Shown here one piece after another: positions 1 to 9,400 of a stretch of DNA of 27,102 nucleotides. Position numbers and translations under genes: made by a program. The notes beneath the pieces were generated by a model. That model ran no database searches and was not told where the DNA came from. It saw only the letters and a program-made list of their open reading frames with translations. Positions within the stretch are counted from its first letter, which is position 1. Each line of letters begins with the position of its first letter. The stretch is from the NCBI GenBank assembly GCA_900554545.1, contig USHW01000029.1, positions 1 to 27,102 of the forward strand, given 5' to 3'. The stretch comes from an uncultured Prevotella sp. (lineage in GTDB: Bacteria > Bacteroidota > Bacteroidia > Bacteroidales > Bacteroidaceae).

Positions 1-89
1 TTGTTGCTCAGGAACTTATAAATAAAGTTAAATCAAAGTGTTGCGGAATTAAGGTAGATGAAAATCGCTTAGACGTAGATTTCTTGTAA
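1..89 (+). CDS. 3' end of an unidentified gene (partial)
   Basis: An open frame enters from the left edge (first full codon at 3) and ends at TAA 87-89, giving the last 28 residues of a protein. It ends in KVDENRLDVDFL and contains a Cys-Cys pair. The frame is AT-rich compared with the genes that follow, and a promoter-like element begins only about 60 bases after its stop, which fits a gene end. I do not recognise the family, and a chance open frame of this length cannot be excluded. Confidence 0.5.
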   Translation, partial: VAQELINKVKSKCCGIKVDENRLDVDFL

Positions 90-151
90 AGAAAAGTGAA
101 TTTATTTGTAAGAAAAATCCAGAATTAATCATTATTTGCATTTTAATTTAG

Positions 152-159
152 TAAATTTG
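152..159 (+). promoter_or_regulatory. Bacteroidetes -7 element (TAAATTTG)
   Basis: TAAATTTG matches the Bacteroidetes -7 consensus TAnnTTTG. A TTTG at 135-138 is too close to be a good -33 partner, so only the -7 element is well supported. It predicts a transcript starting near 165 and a 5' leader of about 85 nt before the ATG at 252. Confidence 0.55.
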
Positions 160-182
160 CCGCCGGAATAGCGATTTATTAA

Positions 183-204
183 TACAACAGGTGTCGCTGT
201 TGTA
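183..204. promoter_or_regulatory. Perfect 8-bp inverted repeat in the leader of the first T9SS cargo gene
   Basis: TACAACAG (183-190) and CTGTTGTA (197-204) are exact inverted repeats around a 6-base loop. The element sits between the predicted transcription start and the ATG at 252. It could be an operator or a small leader hairpin; the sequence cannot tell which. There is no T-run after it, so it is not a typical terminator. Confidence 0.45.
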
Positions 205-251
205 ACAAATGTTAAGCTGGATGATTAATATTAACCAAATATGTCTTGAAT

Positions 252-2780
252 ATGAAAAAACTTTTACTCTTGTTGTTGACGGCGGTCTGCGCCGTCACTG
301 CAATGGCGCAGAGTTCTGAAGAAACCGCGCTGGAATTGCAAGGGGGAGAGAATCCTTGGACTCTTGACGCCCCCGGCGGGTATGCCTATTGGTATTATAC
401 GCCAGATGGAAACACACTGCTTACGCTTACTCCGTCGGCTGGGTATGTTTCCGTTTACACGTATGACGGCGAAGGTGACGCCGCTACCCAGGTTTCCCTG
501 AGAGGCGTTTACAGGTCGTCTTCGATAAGCACCTACAGTCTGGAAAGCGGCCGGACGTATTACGTACTGGCCGGTGGCAGTGATACGGGTACGCTCACAG
601 CCGAGATGGCTACCGGTGAGAACATTGGCAAGGGCTTGTCGGCTGACGACCCGATGCCCATCGTCGTTGGCGAGGAGGCTTACATGGGTTCGTCCATTGT
701 GGCCGGCAGCAACCTGACATCGTATGCTAAATACACCGCTACTGAAGACGGAGTCCTGCAGCTTACATTGACAACATACGTGCAGGTTTCGGTCAACGGC
801 GGTGCGCCGACATACGCTGAGTCGGTAAGCAGCGGTGAGTATGTTTACAAATTCCCGGTTGAGAACGGCCAGACCTACGACCTTACGTTTACCCACTACG
901 GTCCGTTCATCCTCACGGCGGAGGTGACCCACCCCGTTGAAGACACTTTGGACATGCCTTTCACGCTTGTAGAGGGTGACAACGAGCTGCCTGCCGAGTC
1001 CGGCGAATATTGGTACACGTTTACAAATACCAGCACCGGCTATGGCGTTATTAACGGTGGCACGGGACTTAGGGCACAGGTAAAGGTCTACAACAACAAG
1101 GCCAACATTGATTACGAACAGACTTATGCAGAGTCGCTACCAGGTAGCTTTGACGTACGTTTCGAACTGCCTTATCCTGGCACTACATATTATATAAGTG
1201 TAAATCGTGGAATGAGTGTTGACCAGCCAAGTACATTGACCTTTGCGGTTGAAGACTACAAGCAGGGCGAGAAGGAAGACAACCCGATTGTACTGGAGAG
1301 CCTGCCCGCAACAGAAACCACGTCAAATGCAGGAGGAACGTATTATTACGCCGTGGATGTGCCTGCCGGAGAGCATAAGTTCCTCAACGTAGAGGCACTG
1401 TCTGAAATAACGAACACAGCAACCTCGGTTGCCGTATATGTGCAGGGCAACAGCTATAACGCTACAAGCGGCAACGCTTCTGTACGCGCGGAGGTGAACG
1501 GTGGCACGTCGGGTCAGCGTTATATAATAAGGTGGACGTCTTCAGAGTCGTCGCCGATAGAGTTTACCGCTTCGTTTGAAGACATCAGGCAAGGCGACCT
1601 GATAAGCGAACCGCTCGACGCAGTGCTCGGTACAAACGAAATCGATGCCGACGGCACAAGGTATTACAAGTACACTCCCACCAAGAACTGCAAGCTTGTT
1701 CTGGCCGGAACGATTGAAATGGCCGTGTCATTCTCCGTGTACAGCTACGGTTATTATACTCCTGTTACAGCGTCGCAGACCGGAGCCGAATACTCGCTTA
1801 CAGCTACCGAGGGCACTGAGTATTACATACAGATAGACAATGCCAAGGCAGGCGACGAGTTCACTTTGGCGGAGGCCGAGTTTGAACAGGGCGAAACGCG
1901 CGACAATCCCGTGATAGTTGAAGACGGAAAGTTCACCTTCGGCGCGGAGACTTACGGCGACTATTGGCTGCAATACACTGCCGACAGGGCCGGAAAGCTT
2001 GTCATCGAGAGCGATGTTCCTTATAATTATACTGAAAGAATGCAGTACGGCAGGTCTACGGACAGCTATTTGTCAGACATGGTTATGAGCAGCTATGACG
2101 GTAGCACGTCAACAACCGTTTATGGTGCGGAGGTAAGTGTAGCCGCAGGTGATGTGTTCCTTGTCAACTTGAAGATGGCGGCTCCCCACGAAGGATGCGT
2201 AATCACATTCACTATAAGGGACTTTGAGGCTGGCGAGTCGGCTTCTACAGCCATCGAACTACAGAAAGACGAGACCGTAGCCGTTCCTTCCGTATCGCGT
2301 ACAGCGCCTATGTGGTATAAGGTTTCTTTGCCGGAAGCATGCAATATTACCATTACAGCCGACAATTTTATCAGCGGATATTGGTATCAAGGCTTGGAGT
2401 CTACTACAGGTTCGGGCGAATACATGACATTCAATTACAGCTATGACGAAGAAACTTACGTAACAACCTACACCTTTACCAAGGAGGTTGCGGCTGCAGG
2501 TGATTATTATATAATGATAGACCAGTGCTATGGCAATACCAATATGACATTCACTTCTGACGGAACGTCAGGCATAGGCAGCGTCGGTACAGGCTCTTCA
2601 ATCAGCGTAAATGGCGGTACTCTCAACATCAATGCCGACAATGCCGACGTCAGGGTGTACACCGTTTCAGGTGCTGCGGTTGTCAGCGAGAAGGTTTCTG
2701 GCAGTGCGTCGTTCAGCTTGGACAAAGGCATTTACATTGTTAAAATCAACAATACTGTGAAGAAAGTTATCGTAAAATAG
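252..2780 (+). CDS. Secreted seven-repeat protein with T9SS-type C-terminus
   Basis: Predicted exported protein of 842 residues. I chose ATG 252 over an in-frame TTG at 246 because it gives a classic signal peptide (MKK, a leucine-rich core, cleavage near AMAQ, residue 20). The mature part is built of about seven repeats starting near residues 21, 131, 234, 342, 450, 550 and 662, spaced about 105. Each has a D/N-P-hydrophobic opening, then a Y-W/Y-x-Y/F-T strand, then a hydrophobic strand, resembling PPC-like beta-sandwiches of secreted proteins. From about 770 a Gly/Ser segment leads into a C-terminal domain ending IYIVKINNTVKKVIVK, typical of T9SS type A sorting signals. No catalytic motif is visible. 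It is first of three consecutive T9SS-cargo-like genes. A surface or secreted binding role is inference. Confidence 0.85.
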   Translation: MKKLLLLLLTAVCAVTAMAQSSEETALELQGGENPWTLDAPGGYAYWYYTPDGNTLLTLTPSAGYVSVYTYDGEGDAATQVSLRGVYRSSSISTYSLESGRTYYVLAGGSDTGTLTAEMATGENIGKGLSADDPMPIVVGEEAYMGSSIVAGSNLTSYAKYTATEDGVLQLTLTTYVQVSVNGGAPTYAESVSSGEYVYKFPVENGQTYDLTFTHYGPFILTAEVTHPVEDTLDMPFTLVEGDNELPAESGEYWYTFTNTSTGYGVINGGTGLRAQVKVYNNKANIDYEQTYAESLPGSFDVRFELPYPGTTYYISVNRGMSVDQPSTLTFAVEDYKQGEKEDNPIVLESLPATETTSNAGGTYYYAVDVPAGEHKFLNVEALSEITNTATSVAVYVQGNSYNATSGNASVRAEVNGGTSGQRYIIRWTSSESSPIEFTASFEDIRQGDLISEPLDAVLGTNEIDADGTRYYKYTPTKNCKLVLAGTIEMAVSFSVYSYGYYTPVTASQTGAEYSLTATEGTEYYIQIDNAKAGDEFTLAEAEFEQGETRDNPVIVEDGKFTFGAETYGDYWLQYTADRAGKLVIESDVPYNYTERMQYGRSTDSYLSDMVMSSYDGSTSTTVYGAEVSVAAGDVFLVNLKMAAPHEGCVITFTIRDFEAGESASTAIELQKDETVAVPSVSRTAPMWYKVSLPEACNITITADNFISGYWYQGLESTTGSGEYMTFNYSYDEETYVTTYTFTKEVAAAGDYYIMIDQCYGNTNMTFTSDGTSGIGSVGTGSSISVNGGTLNINADNADVRVYTVSGAAVVSEKVSGSASFSLDKGIYIVKINNTVKKVIVK

Positions 2781-2794
2781 TATCAATACATACG

Positions 2795-2835
2795 GGCGTT
2801 TGTTGTCCCAGCCTTGTCTGGTGGCGGCAAACGCC
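2795..2835 (+). terminator. Two-tier hairpin between the first and second cargo genes
   Basis: GGCGTTTG (2795-2802) pairs with CAAACGCC (2828-2835), and inside it CCAG (2808-2811) pairs with CTGG (2818-2821). It begins 15 bases after the stop of the repeat protein and ends 27 bases before the protease ATG. It is followed only by TTAAAAT, so it may be a weak terminator, an attenuator or an RNA-stability element. Confidence 0.4.
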
Positions 2836-2862
2836 TTAAAATACTCATTAAACATTCAATAC

Positions 2863-5800
2863 ATGAAAATTCTGAAAAAACTTTTGGTGGGCTTGGGCCT
2901 GCTGTTGTGTGTGCCGCAAGACGCCGATGCCGTAAAGGCTTATCCGCGTCCTGTCACCATAACGCAGCCCGACGGCACGAAAATCACGGTGAGGATTCAC
3001 GGTGATGAGAGTTTCCATTACACCACGACAATCGACGGTTTCATGCTCGAAATGGACAAGGCGGGCTTCTTCCGCTATGTCGACTATGACTTCAAGACGG
3101 GCAAGAAGACTCTCTCCGCGTTGCGTGCGCGCAACGTAGGCGAACGTACCGCCGAGGAAAAGACGTTCGTTGCCAACCTGAAGGCGGCCACCCTGATTAC
3201 CGCCGACATGAAGACACGCCGCCCATTGACGCTGAAACAGCCGGGCAGGACGGTGCGGCCATGGCTTGAAAAACAACCGGCGGCAAAGGCGAATGCCGCC
3301 AACGCCGCGGCGGCGAGAACCGTTAGCGGCGACTGCGAGTATCTTGTAATACTCGTGAATTTCGCCGACAGCACGTTCAAGTACAAGAATGAAGACTTTG
3401 AAACATGGCTCAACGAGCCGGGCTACAGCACAAACGGCGGTACCGGCAGCGTTAAAGACTACTGGAGGGACAATTCAATGGGGCAGTTTGTGCCCAACTT
3501 CACGGTGGTAGGGCCTTACACTTTGTCCAAGCCTCTGGTTGCATACGCAGGGAATGCGGAAGACACCGGCGAGGACATAGACCCCCGTTCTATGATAAAG
3601 GAGGCCTGCCAGCTGGCCAAGGGGGCCAATCCCGGCCTTGATTTCAGCAAGTTTGACAACGACGGCGACGGCGTTGTTGACAACTGTTATGTAATATACG
3701 CGGGCTACAGCGAGGCCAGCACGGCCAACCCTAATGACATGTGGCCACACAGCTGGACGATGGGTGACGATGTGTTCGAGATTGACGGAGTGAAGATAGA
3801 CGAATACTCATGCTCCGCCGAGCTTGTGGGCATGCCCGGAGCGCCGGCTGTGCCGACGATGGACGGCATCGGAACGTTCACCCACGAGTTCGGACACATT
3901 CTCGGCCTGAAGGACATGTATGACACCGACGATTATACAAACGGCTACGGAGTTGACCCGGGCGCGTACAGCCTGTACGCTTCTGGCAGTTACAACAACG
4001 ACAGCCGCACGCCTCCCTGCCTGATGGCTTTCGAGCGTTTGCAGATGGGATGGGCAAAGGAAGGCACCGACATAGTTGAGCTGAAAAACGCCGAGGACGT
4101 GACGCTCGACAATGTCGCGACAAACAAGGCGAGATACATCAACGCACAGCCCGACCGCGAACCCGGCACGGGTTACGAGTGGTTTGTGCTTGAAAACAGG
4201 CAGAAGACCGGCTGGGACTCGTACATACCGGCTCACGGACTGCTTATATACCACTATGACTATACACAGGAAATGGTGGACGAGTACTGGAGCGTGAACG
4301 GTCCCAACAACAACGCAAACCACCGCTGCATGTACATCAAGGCGGCCGACGGCGTTGACGACGAGAACTCGCGTGCCGGAGACACATATCCAGGAACAAG
4401 TGCGAACACCGAGTTTACCGACACTTCTACACCAAACTCTTTGAACTGGAGCAACGAGCCGGTAAACGTGCCCGTGACGAACATCATCGAGCAGGACGGC
4501 ATCATACGTTTCCAGGTAGGCGGAGGCACATCGACATGGGACTTCGTGAAGACTAACGTGCCGACGGACATACGCGACGTGTCGGCTACTTTCACAGCGG
4601 AGATGAGCGGAAACACGGCGGAAGTGACCGAGACAGGTTTCTGCTGGTCGCTCGAGGAGAACCCGACGGTAGAGGGAGAGCACAAGACTGCGGCTATGGC
4701 TGACGGCAAGTTCAGCGCAGCCGTTGACAACCTGCAGCCCGGAAGCAACTACAACGTAAGGGCATACGCAAGGATGAGCGACGGTACTGTTAATTACGGC
4801 TCGGCGATATTGTTCACAACCGAGTGTGCAACGGCATCAGCTCCGTTCATCGCCGACTTCCTGTCATGGACTAACGGGCAGCCCGACTGCTGGCAGATTG
4901 TAGACCGCAACGGCGACGGCACAACGTGGATTCTCGACGAGAGCACCGGCGGACTGGTTTACCAGTTCAACTACTGGAACAACGCCGACGACTGGCTTAT
5001 AAGCAAGAGGCGCATACACGTGCCGGAGAACGCGGTGCTGTTCTTCTCGCGCGGCGTGGCTGAGACAACCACCGTTGAGGATTTGGAAATCTATGTGTCA
5101 ACCAAGACGAGCGACATCGACGACTTCTACCTTTATGAAAGGCTGTCGTTCGCCGATTATTTCGGCGAGCAGCACATAGAGGAAGTTGACCTTAGCCGCT
5201 TTGCCGGACAGGATATTTACATCGCTTTCAGGTGCTGTTCGGAGAAGCTTCAGACCAACCTGTGGATTTGGAACGTAGCAGTTACCGAGAAACTGCCGGC
5301 TCCTACCATCACCACGTTTGACCAGACCGCTCCCGACCAGCTGTTTGTAGAGTGGACGCCGGTGGAAAAGGCCAAGAACTATTACCTGTATTTCGGCAAG
5401 GAAACCGACGAGCCTAACGAGGTTCTGGTGTTCGCCCCGATGTCGTTCTTCGAGAAAGTTGAGGGCGACGTGCAGCTGAGCACAGGTTCGATGCTCTTCA
5501 CCGGCGACGCTACCGTTGAGCTTAGGGAATTCCCCGAAGGCATAACCGACCTTAAATTCATGCTCACGACGTCAGGCCCAACCGGCACTTCAACCCTGCT
5601 TGTAGAGGGAACAAAGGACGGCACAACGTGGACAAGCGTAGGCCAGAGGCTTACTCTTAGCGAATATGACAACGAGGGACAGGAGTGCGACTGGCTTGCC
5701 TATGTGCAAGACCAGGGCTTCAAGAAGCTGCGCTTCAGGTTCACACACGGCGGACGCAACGGACGCGTGAGGTATCTTACGCTCGGCTATACCGACGGAA

Positions 5801-6237
5801 AGATTATCGAAGACCTTTCTGCTGGCGGAACATGGGATGAAGAAACGGGAGTACTTCATACTTCGATGGTAATCAATGCAGTGACTCCCGGTGAGTTTAA
5901 CAATGGACGTTATGTGGTATGGGTGGCTTCCGGCGACGGAAACTTCTTCTACGACCAGTCGGAGAACGCTTACTACGAGTACGGCGGCCCGTCGTCGATA
6001 ACCGAAACAATCGGCGAGTCGGGCATAAGCGTCACAGTGGGCGAGGGCTATTTAGGCATAGACGGCCTTAAGCCGGGCTACCGCATCACGTGCGCTTCGC
6101 CTTCGGGCGCCCTGCTTTACAGCGGCGAGGCCGACGGCCAGCACGCCGACATCAGGCTTGACGGCCAGCGCGGCATCGTGCTCGTAAGCATTGAAGGCGA
6201 CGGCCAGACATACCGTACAAAGGTGATAGTAAGATAA
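2863..6237 (+). CDS. M6-family metalloprotease with FnIII/cleaved-adhesin domains and T9SS C-terminus
   Basis: Predicted secreted zinc metalloprotease of the M6 (immune inhibitor A-like) family, 1124 residues. ATG 2863 is preferred over the upstream open frame because it starts a signal peptide (MKILKK, hydrophobic core, cleavage near residue 24). A propeptide-like region reaches to about residue 135. The catalytic domain carries HEFGH at 341-345 followed by ILGLKD, the zinc-binding HExxH motif in its M6 context. A Ca-binding-like DNDGDGVVDN lies near residue 265. After about 555 come an FnIII-like segment and, from about 659, a cleaved-adhesin or MAM-like beta domain of the kind found with gingipain-type proteins. 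The last roughly 70 residues, ending YRTKVIVR, look like a T9SS sorting domain. A role in degrading host or dietary protein is inference. Confidence 0.9.
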   Translation: MKILKKLLVGLGLLLCVPQDADAVKAYPRPVTITQPDGTKITVRIHGDESFHYTTTIDGFMLEMDKAGFFRYVDYDFKTGKKTLSALRARNVGERTAEEKTFVANLKAATLITADMKTRRPLTLKQPGRTVRPWLEKQPAAKANAANAAAARTVSGDCEYLVILVNFADSTFKYKNEDFETWLNEPGYSTNGGTGSVKDYWRDNSMGQFVPNFTVVGPYTLSKPLVAYAGNAEDTGEDIDPRSMIKEACQLAKGANPGLDFSKFDNDGDGVVDNCYVIYAGYSEASTANPNDMWPHSWTMGDDVFEIDGVKIDEYSCSAELVGMPGAPAVPTMDGIGTFTHEFGHILGLKDMYDTDDYTNGYGVDPGAYSLYASGSYNNDSRTPPCLMAFERLQMGWAKEGTDIVELKNAEDVTLDNVATNKARYINAQPDREPGTGYEWFVLENRQKTGWDSYIPAHGLLIYHYDYTQEMVDEYWSVNGPNNNANHRCMYIKAADGVDDENSRAGDTYPGTSANTEFTDTSTPNSLNWSNEPVNVPVTNIIEQDGIIRFQVGGGTSTWDFVKTNVPTDIRDVSATFTAEMSGNTAEVTETGFCWSLEENPTVEGEHKTAAMADGKFSAAVDNLQPGSNYNVRAYARMSDGTVNYGSAILFTTECATASAPFIADFLSWTNGQPDCWQIVDRNGDGTTWILDESTGGLVYQFNYWNNADDWLISKRRIHVPENAVLFFSRGVAETTTVEDLEIYVSTKTSDIDDFYLYERLSFADYFGEQHIEEVDLSRFAGQDIYIAFRCCSEKLQTNLWIWNVAVTEKLPAPTITTFDQTAPDQLFVEWTPVEKAKNYYLYFGKETDEPNEVLVFAPMSFFEKVEGDVQLSTGSMLFTGDATVELREFPEGITDLKFMLTTSGPTGTSTLLVEGTKDGTTWTSVGQRLTLSEYDNEGQECDWLAYVQDQGFKKLRFRFTHGGRNGRVRYLTLGYTDGKIIEDLSAGGTWDEETGVLHTSMVINAVTPGEFNNGRYVVWVASGDGNFFYDQSENAYYEYGGPSSITETIGESGISVTVGEGYLGIDGLKPGYRITCASPSGALLYSGEADGQHADIRLDGQRGIVLVSIEGDGQTYRTKVIVR

Positions 6238-6301
6238 AATGCCACAGGCAATGTCCTCATGGCAGACGCCCGGCAGGGCGGCATGAAGCAGGCGGAAATG
6301 T

Positions 6302-6389
6302 AAAAGACGGCCTTTTGCAAGGCGAAAGGCCACCTTTCACCGCCTGAAACACGGCCTTTTGCAGGCTAAAAGACGGTCTTTTGCAAAGC
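6302..6389 (+). repeat. Tandem array of four 22-bp units (array 1)
   Basis: Units begin at 6302, 6324, 6346 and 6368, exactly 22 bases apart. Each is a left arm (AAAAG or variant), a 5-base core (ACGGC, GCCAC, ACGGC, ACGGT), a right arm (CTTTT or variant) and a 7-base tail (GCAAGGC or variant). The arms are complementary, so each unit can fold on itself. Units 1 and 2 also pair across their junction: GGCCTTTTGC (6309-6318) with GCGAAAGGCC (6322-6331), a 10-bp stem with a 3-base loop and one G-T pair. The array lies between the protease stop and the start of the 2244-residue gene. Confidence 0.85.
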
Positions 6390-6426
6390 TATACGCAACC
6401 TGTTGACAGTCAGGCAGTTATGCTAA

Positions 6427-6443
6427 GGCGGCAAAACGCCGCC
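6427..6443 (+). promoter_or_regulatory. GC-rich hairpin upstream of the giant gene
   Basis: GGCGGC (6427-6432) and GCCGCC (6438-6443) form a perfect 6-bp stem with a 5-base AAAAC loop, 50 bases before the ATG at 6494. No T-run follows. The stretch 6469-6493 between it and the start codon is rich in A, which is common upstream of Bacteroidetes genes that lack a Shine-Dalgarno sequence. No clear TAnnTTTG promoter is visible in 6238-6493, so this gene may be read through from the protease gene. Confidence 0.35.
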
Positions 6444-6493
6444 AACTGGCATGCAAGGACAACGCCGAATAAACAAAAGATAACAACAAAACA

Positions 6494-9400
6494 ATGAAAA
6501 TAAGGAAATACATCTTGTCGTTAGTGGCGGCAGCCGGGTGCGCCGTCTGCGTGGCCGCGATAGCCGACGGGCGCAATGACGACAAACAGGAGAAAGTGAA
6601 GCCGGCGGAAAACATGCCCGCCAAGGTCGACACGCAGCGGTCGCCCTATTCGCTGATTAACCTTGCAGGCAGCGAGGACGGCATACCTTACGGCCTCCGC
6701 CTGATGGAGGTCGACAACAAGGATGTGTCGCTAAGCTGGAATACTCCCGAGGCCACGGACGGCTATTGGGACGACTTCGAGACGCACGACGACTTCGTAA
6801 TCAACTCGCCCGGCAGTGTCGGCTGGCAGTATATCGACGCCGACAACGCGAGGACGTACACGTGGCAGGCCTGCACCTTCCCCAATATGGGACAGAAGAT
6901 GGCCTTCATCGTGATGAACCCGTCGATGACATCGCCGGCGACAGACACCAACCCTAACTATAAACCATTCTCGGGCAATAAGATGCTGGTTGACTTCTGC
7001 GCGGCAGACGTGCCAAACAACGACTTCATAATATCGCCTGAACTCAACTTCTCGAGCGACTTCAAAATCAGCTTCCGCGCACGAAGCTACAATGACGTTT
7101 ATGCGCTTGAGCGCATCCGCGTGGGCTATTCTACCACTGGCATAAGCCCGTCAAACTTCACATGGGTGCAAGGAGGCGACTACGTTGAGCTTCCGGCAGA
7201 GTGGAACTTGTATGAATACGAGATACCCCAGGAGGCCAAGTATGTTACCATCAACTGCGTATCTGACGATGCCTTCATGCTGCTCATCGACGACATCTTC
7301 GTCGGTACGAATGAAGTACGCCCGGGCGTGATGCCGATGAAAGCTCCTGCCGCCGTGGCGAAGCTCACCGGCTTCAACATATACCGTGACGACACAAAGG
7401 TTAACCAGGAACCTGTCACCGAGGTGAGATACACCGATACGGTTGACGACTACGGCACATACAGCTACACGGTGACCGCCGTTTATTCTGACGGCAGCGA
7501 GTCGGAGAAGTCTGACGCGTTGCAGGTTGAAGTGCCTGACATCAGGCTTCTGCCTTTTGAGGACGACTTCGAGACATGGACTTTGGCCGAAGACAAGTGG
7601 AGCACGATGAACGGCGACGCATACGACGTGAACAACTGGAGAATAGACTACTATGCTACTGGACTTGTTGATCCGTGCGCCACGTTCAGATATTCAAATC
7701 TGGCGAACTACGACCAGTCGCTTGTCACACGTGAACTGAACACCGTAAACAAGGCCGCCACCTACCTGCGCTTCAACCTGAAACTGCAGAATGAACGCCA
7801 CGAGAACGACGACTACCTTGCAGTGGAAGTGACAAGCGACGGCGGAAAGACGTGGAAGAACGTTGCGACGTTTGACAACAAGCAGGGCGCATTCGACTGG
7901 AAAGTATGCCAGTACAACATCGGCGGCCTGCTCGACAGCAACCTTTTCCGTATCCGTTTCCGTGCTTACGGCGCCATTTCGACATATATCGACTACTGGT
8001 ATGTTGACGACATAAAGGTTTGGAACCCTGAATGGACAACGGCAACGCTCACCGTAATGTCGGCCGACGGAGCTGTTGCAGGCTGCCCCGTGACGCTTAC
8101 AGGCAATTCGGGAGGCGTGTACACAGCCACCACCGGCGATGACGGCAAGGTCGTATTCGATGAAATCGAGGACGACACATACGCCGTGTCAATCGTGAAC
8201 GACGGCTACAACATTTACGAAGGGGAGTGGACCGTAAGCAAAGATGGTGAAAACGCATTCACCGCTAAGCTTAAACGGCCTGTTATGACATTGTCGTCAA
8301 CCGACGTGGCAGCCGAAATCGCGGCTGAAAGCAGCATCGAGAAGACCGTCACATTGAGCAATACCGGCGACGGCCCGATGACCTGGTATCTCAACACCAA
8401 GCCCGAAGCGGGCAGCGGCGACGCATCGCGTCTTTGGGAAATACAGGGCTCTTTCACCGCGTCCGGCGACCTTCAGTCGTGCGTTGCGTTTGACGGCGAG
8501 AACTATTACACCAGCTCTTCAATCGAACTTGGCGAGTTCTGGAAGTATGACAAGAACGGAACGCTCGTTGAACGCTTCCGTCTGCCCGACATGTACTTCC
8601 CCATTTACGACCTCACTTTCGACGGACGTTACTTCTACGGAAGCGACGGTACAAACCGCGTGTTCAAGTTAGACTTCTACAACAAGCGTGTGGCAGACAT
8701 CATTACGGTTGATGCCGAGCCGGGTCTGGAAATCACCCACTGCTGCTACGACCCCGACCTTGGCGGCCTTTGGATTGGCGGATGGAATACGTTGGGGCTT
8801 ATCAGCATGACAGGAAAAATAATGGTGTCGGTTGAGAACTTTGACGAAAACACAACGCTTTCGGTCATTGGTTCTGCCTATGACAATGTTACGCCCGGCG
8901 GCCCTTACCTTTGGCTGGCCGACGGATCGTCGTCTGAAACCATGATTGACCGCGTTGCGATATATCAGTACAATATTAATGAAGCACGCCTTACTGGCGT
9001 AAGCCATCTCGCAACCGACGTTCCGGGTTACAAAATCGGCGATGCCTCAACAGGAGTGAATAGGATTGGCGGTCTGTCGTCGTCGTTTGACATCAAGGAG
9101 GGCACGCTTACGCTAACCGGAGTGTTGCAGCAGTCGCCGGGATTAATCTTCAACTACACTCTGTGTGAAATAGGAGAATGGGTTGAAATGTCGCCAAAGC
9201 ACGGCACGCTTCAGCCCGGTGACAGCCAGGACATCACTTTCGGCTTCAATTCAGTTAACGCAAAGAAGGGTGACAAGTTTGAGACTACAGCTGAAATACT
9301 GACCGTTCCCGAACTTGGAGAGCAGTCATTGGCTGTAAGTATGGACGTTAATGCCGATGCAGCGTCGCCGCGTCCTGTAGAGCTTAAGGCCGAACCGGGA

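Noticed and set aside
3808..4683. Long open frame on the - strand inside the protease gene
   Set aside because: It lies opposite a clearly coding frame, and its translation is rich in Val, Arg, His and Cys with no recognisable domain: a shadow of the real gene.
6302..6389. CRISPR array
   Set aside because: The 22-bp units are directly adjacent with no variable spacers of constant length, and no cas genes are present.
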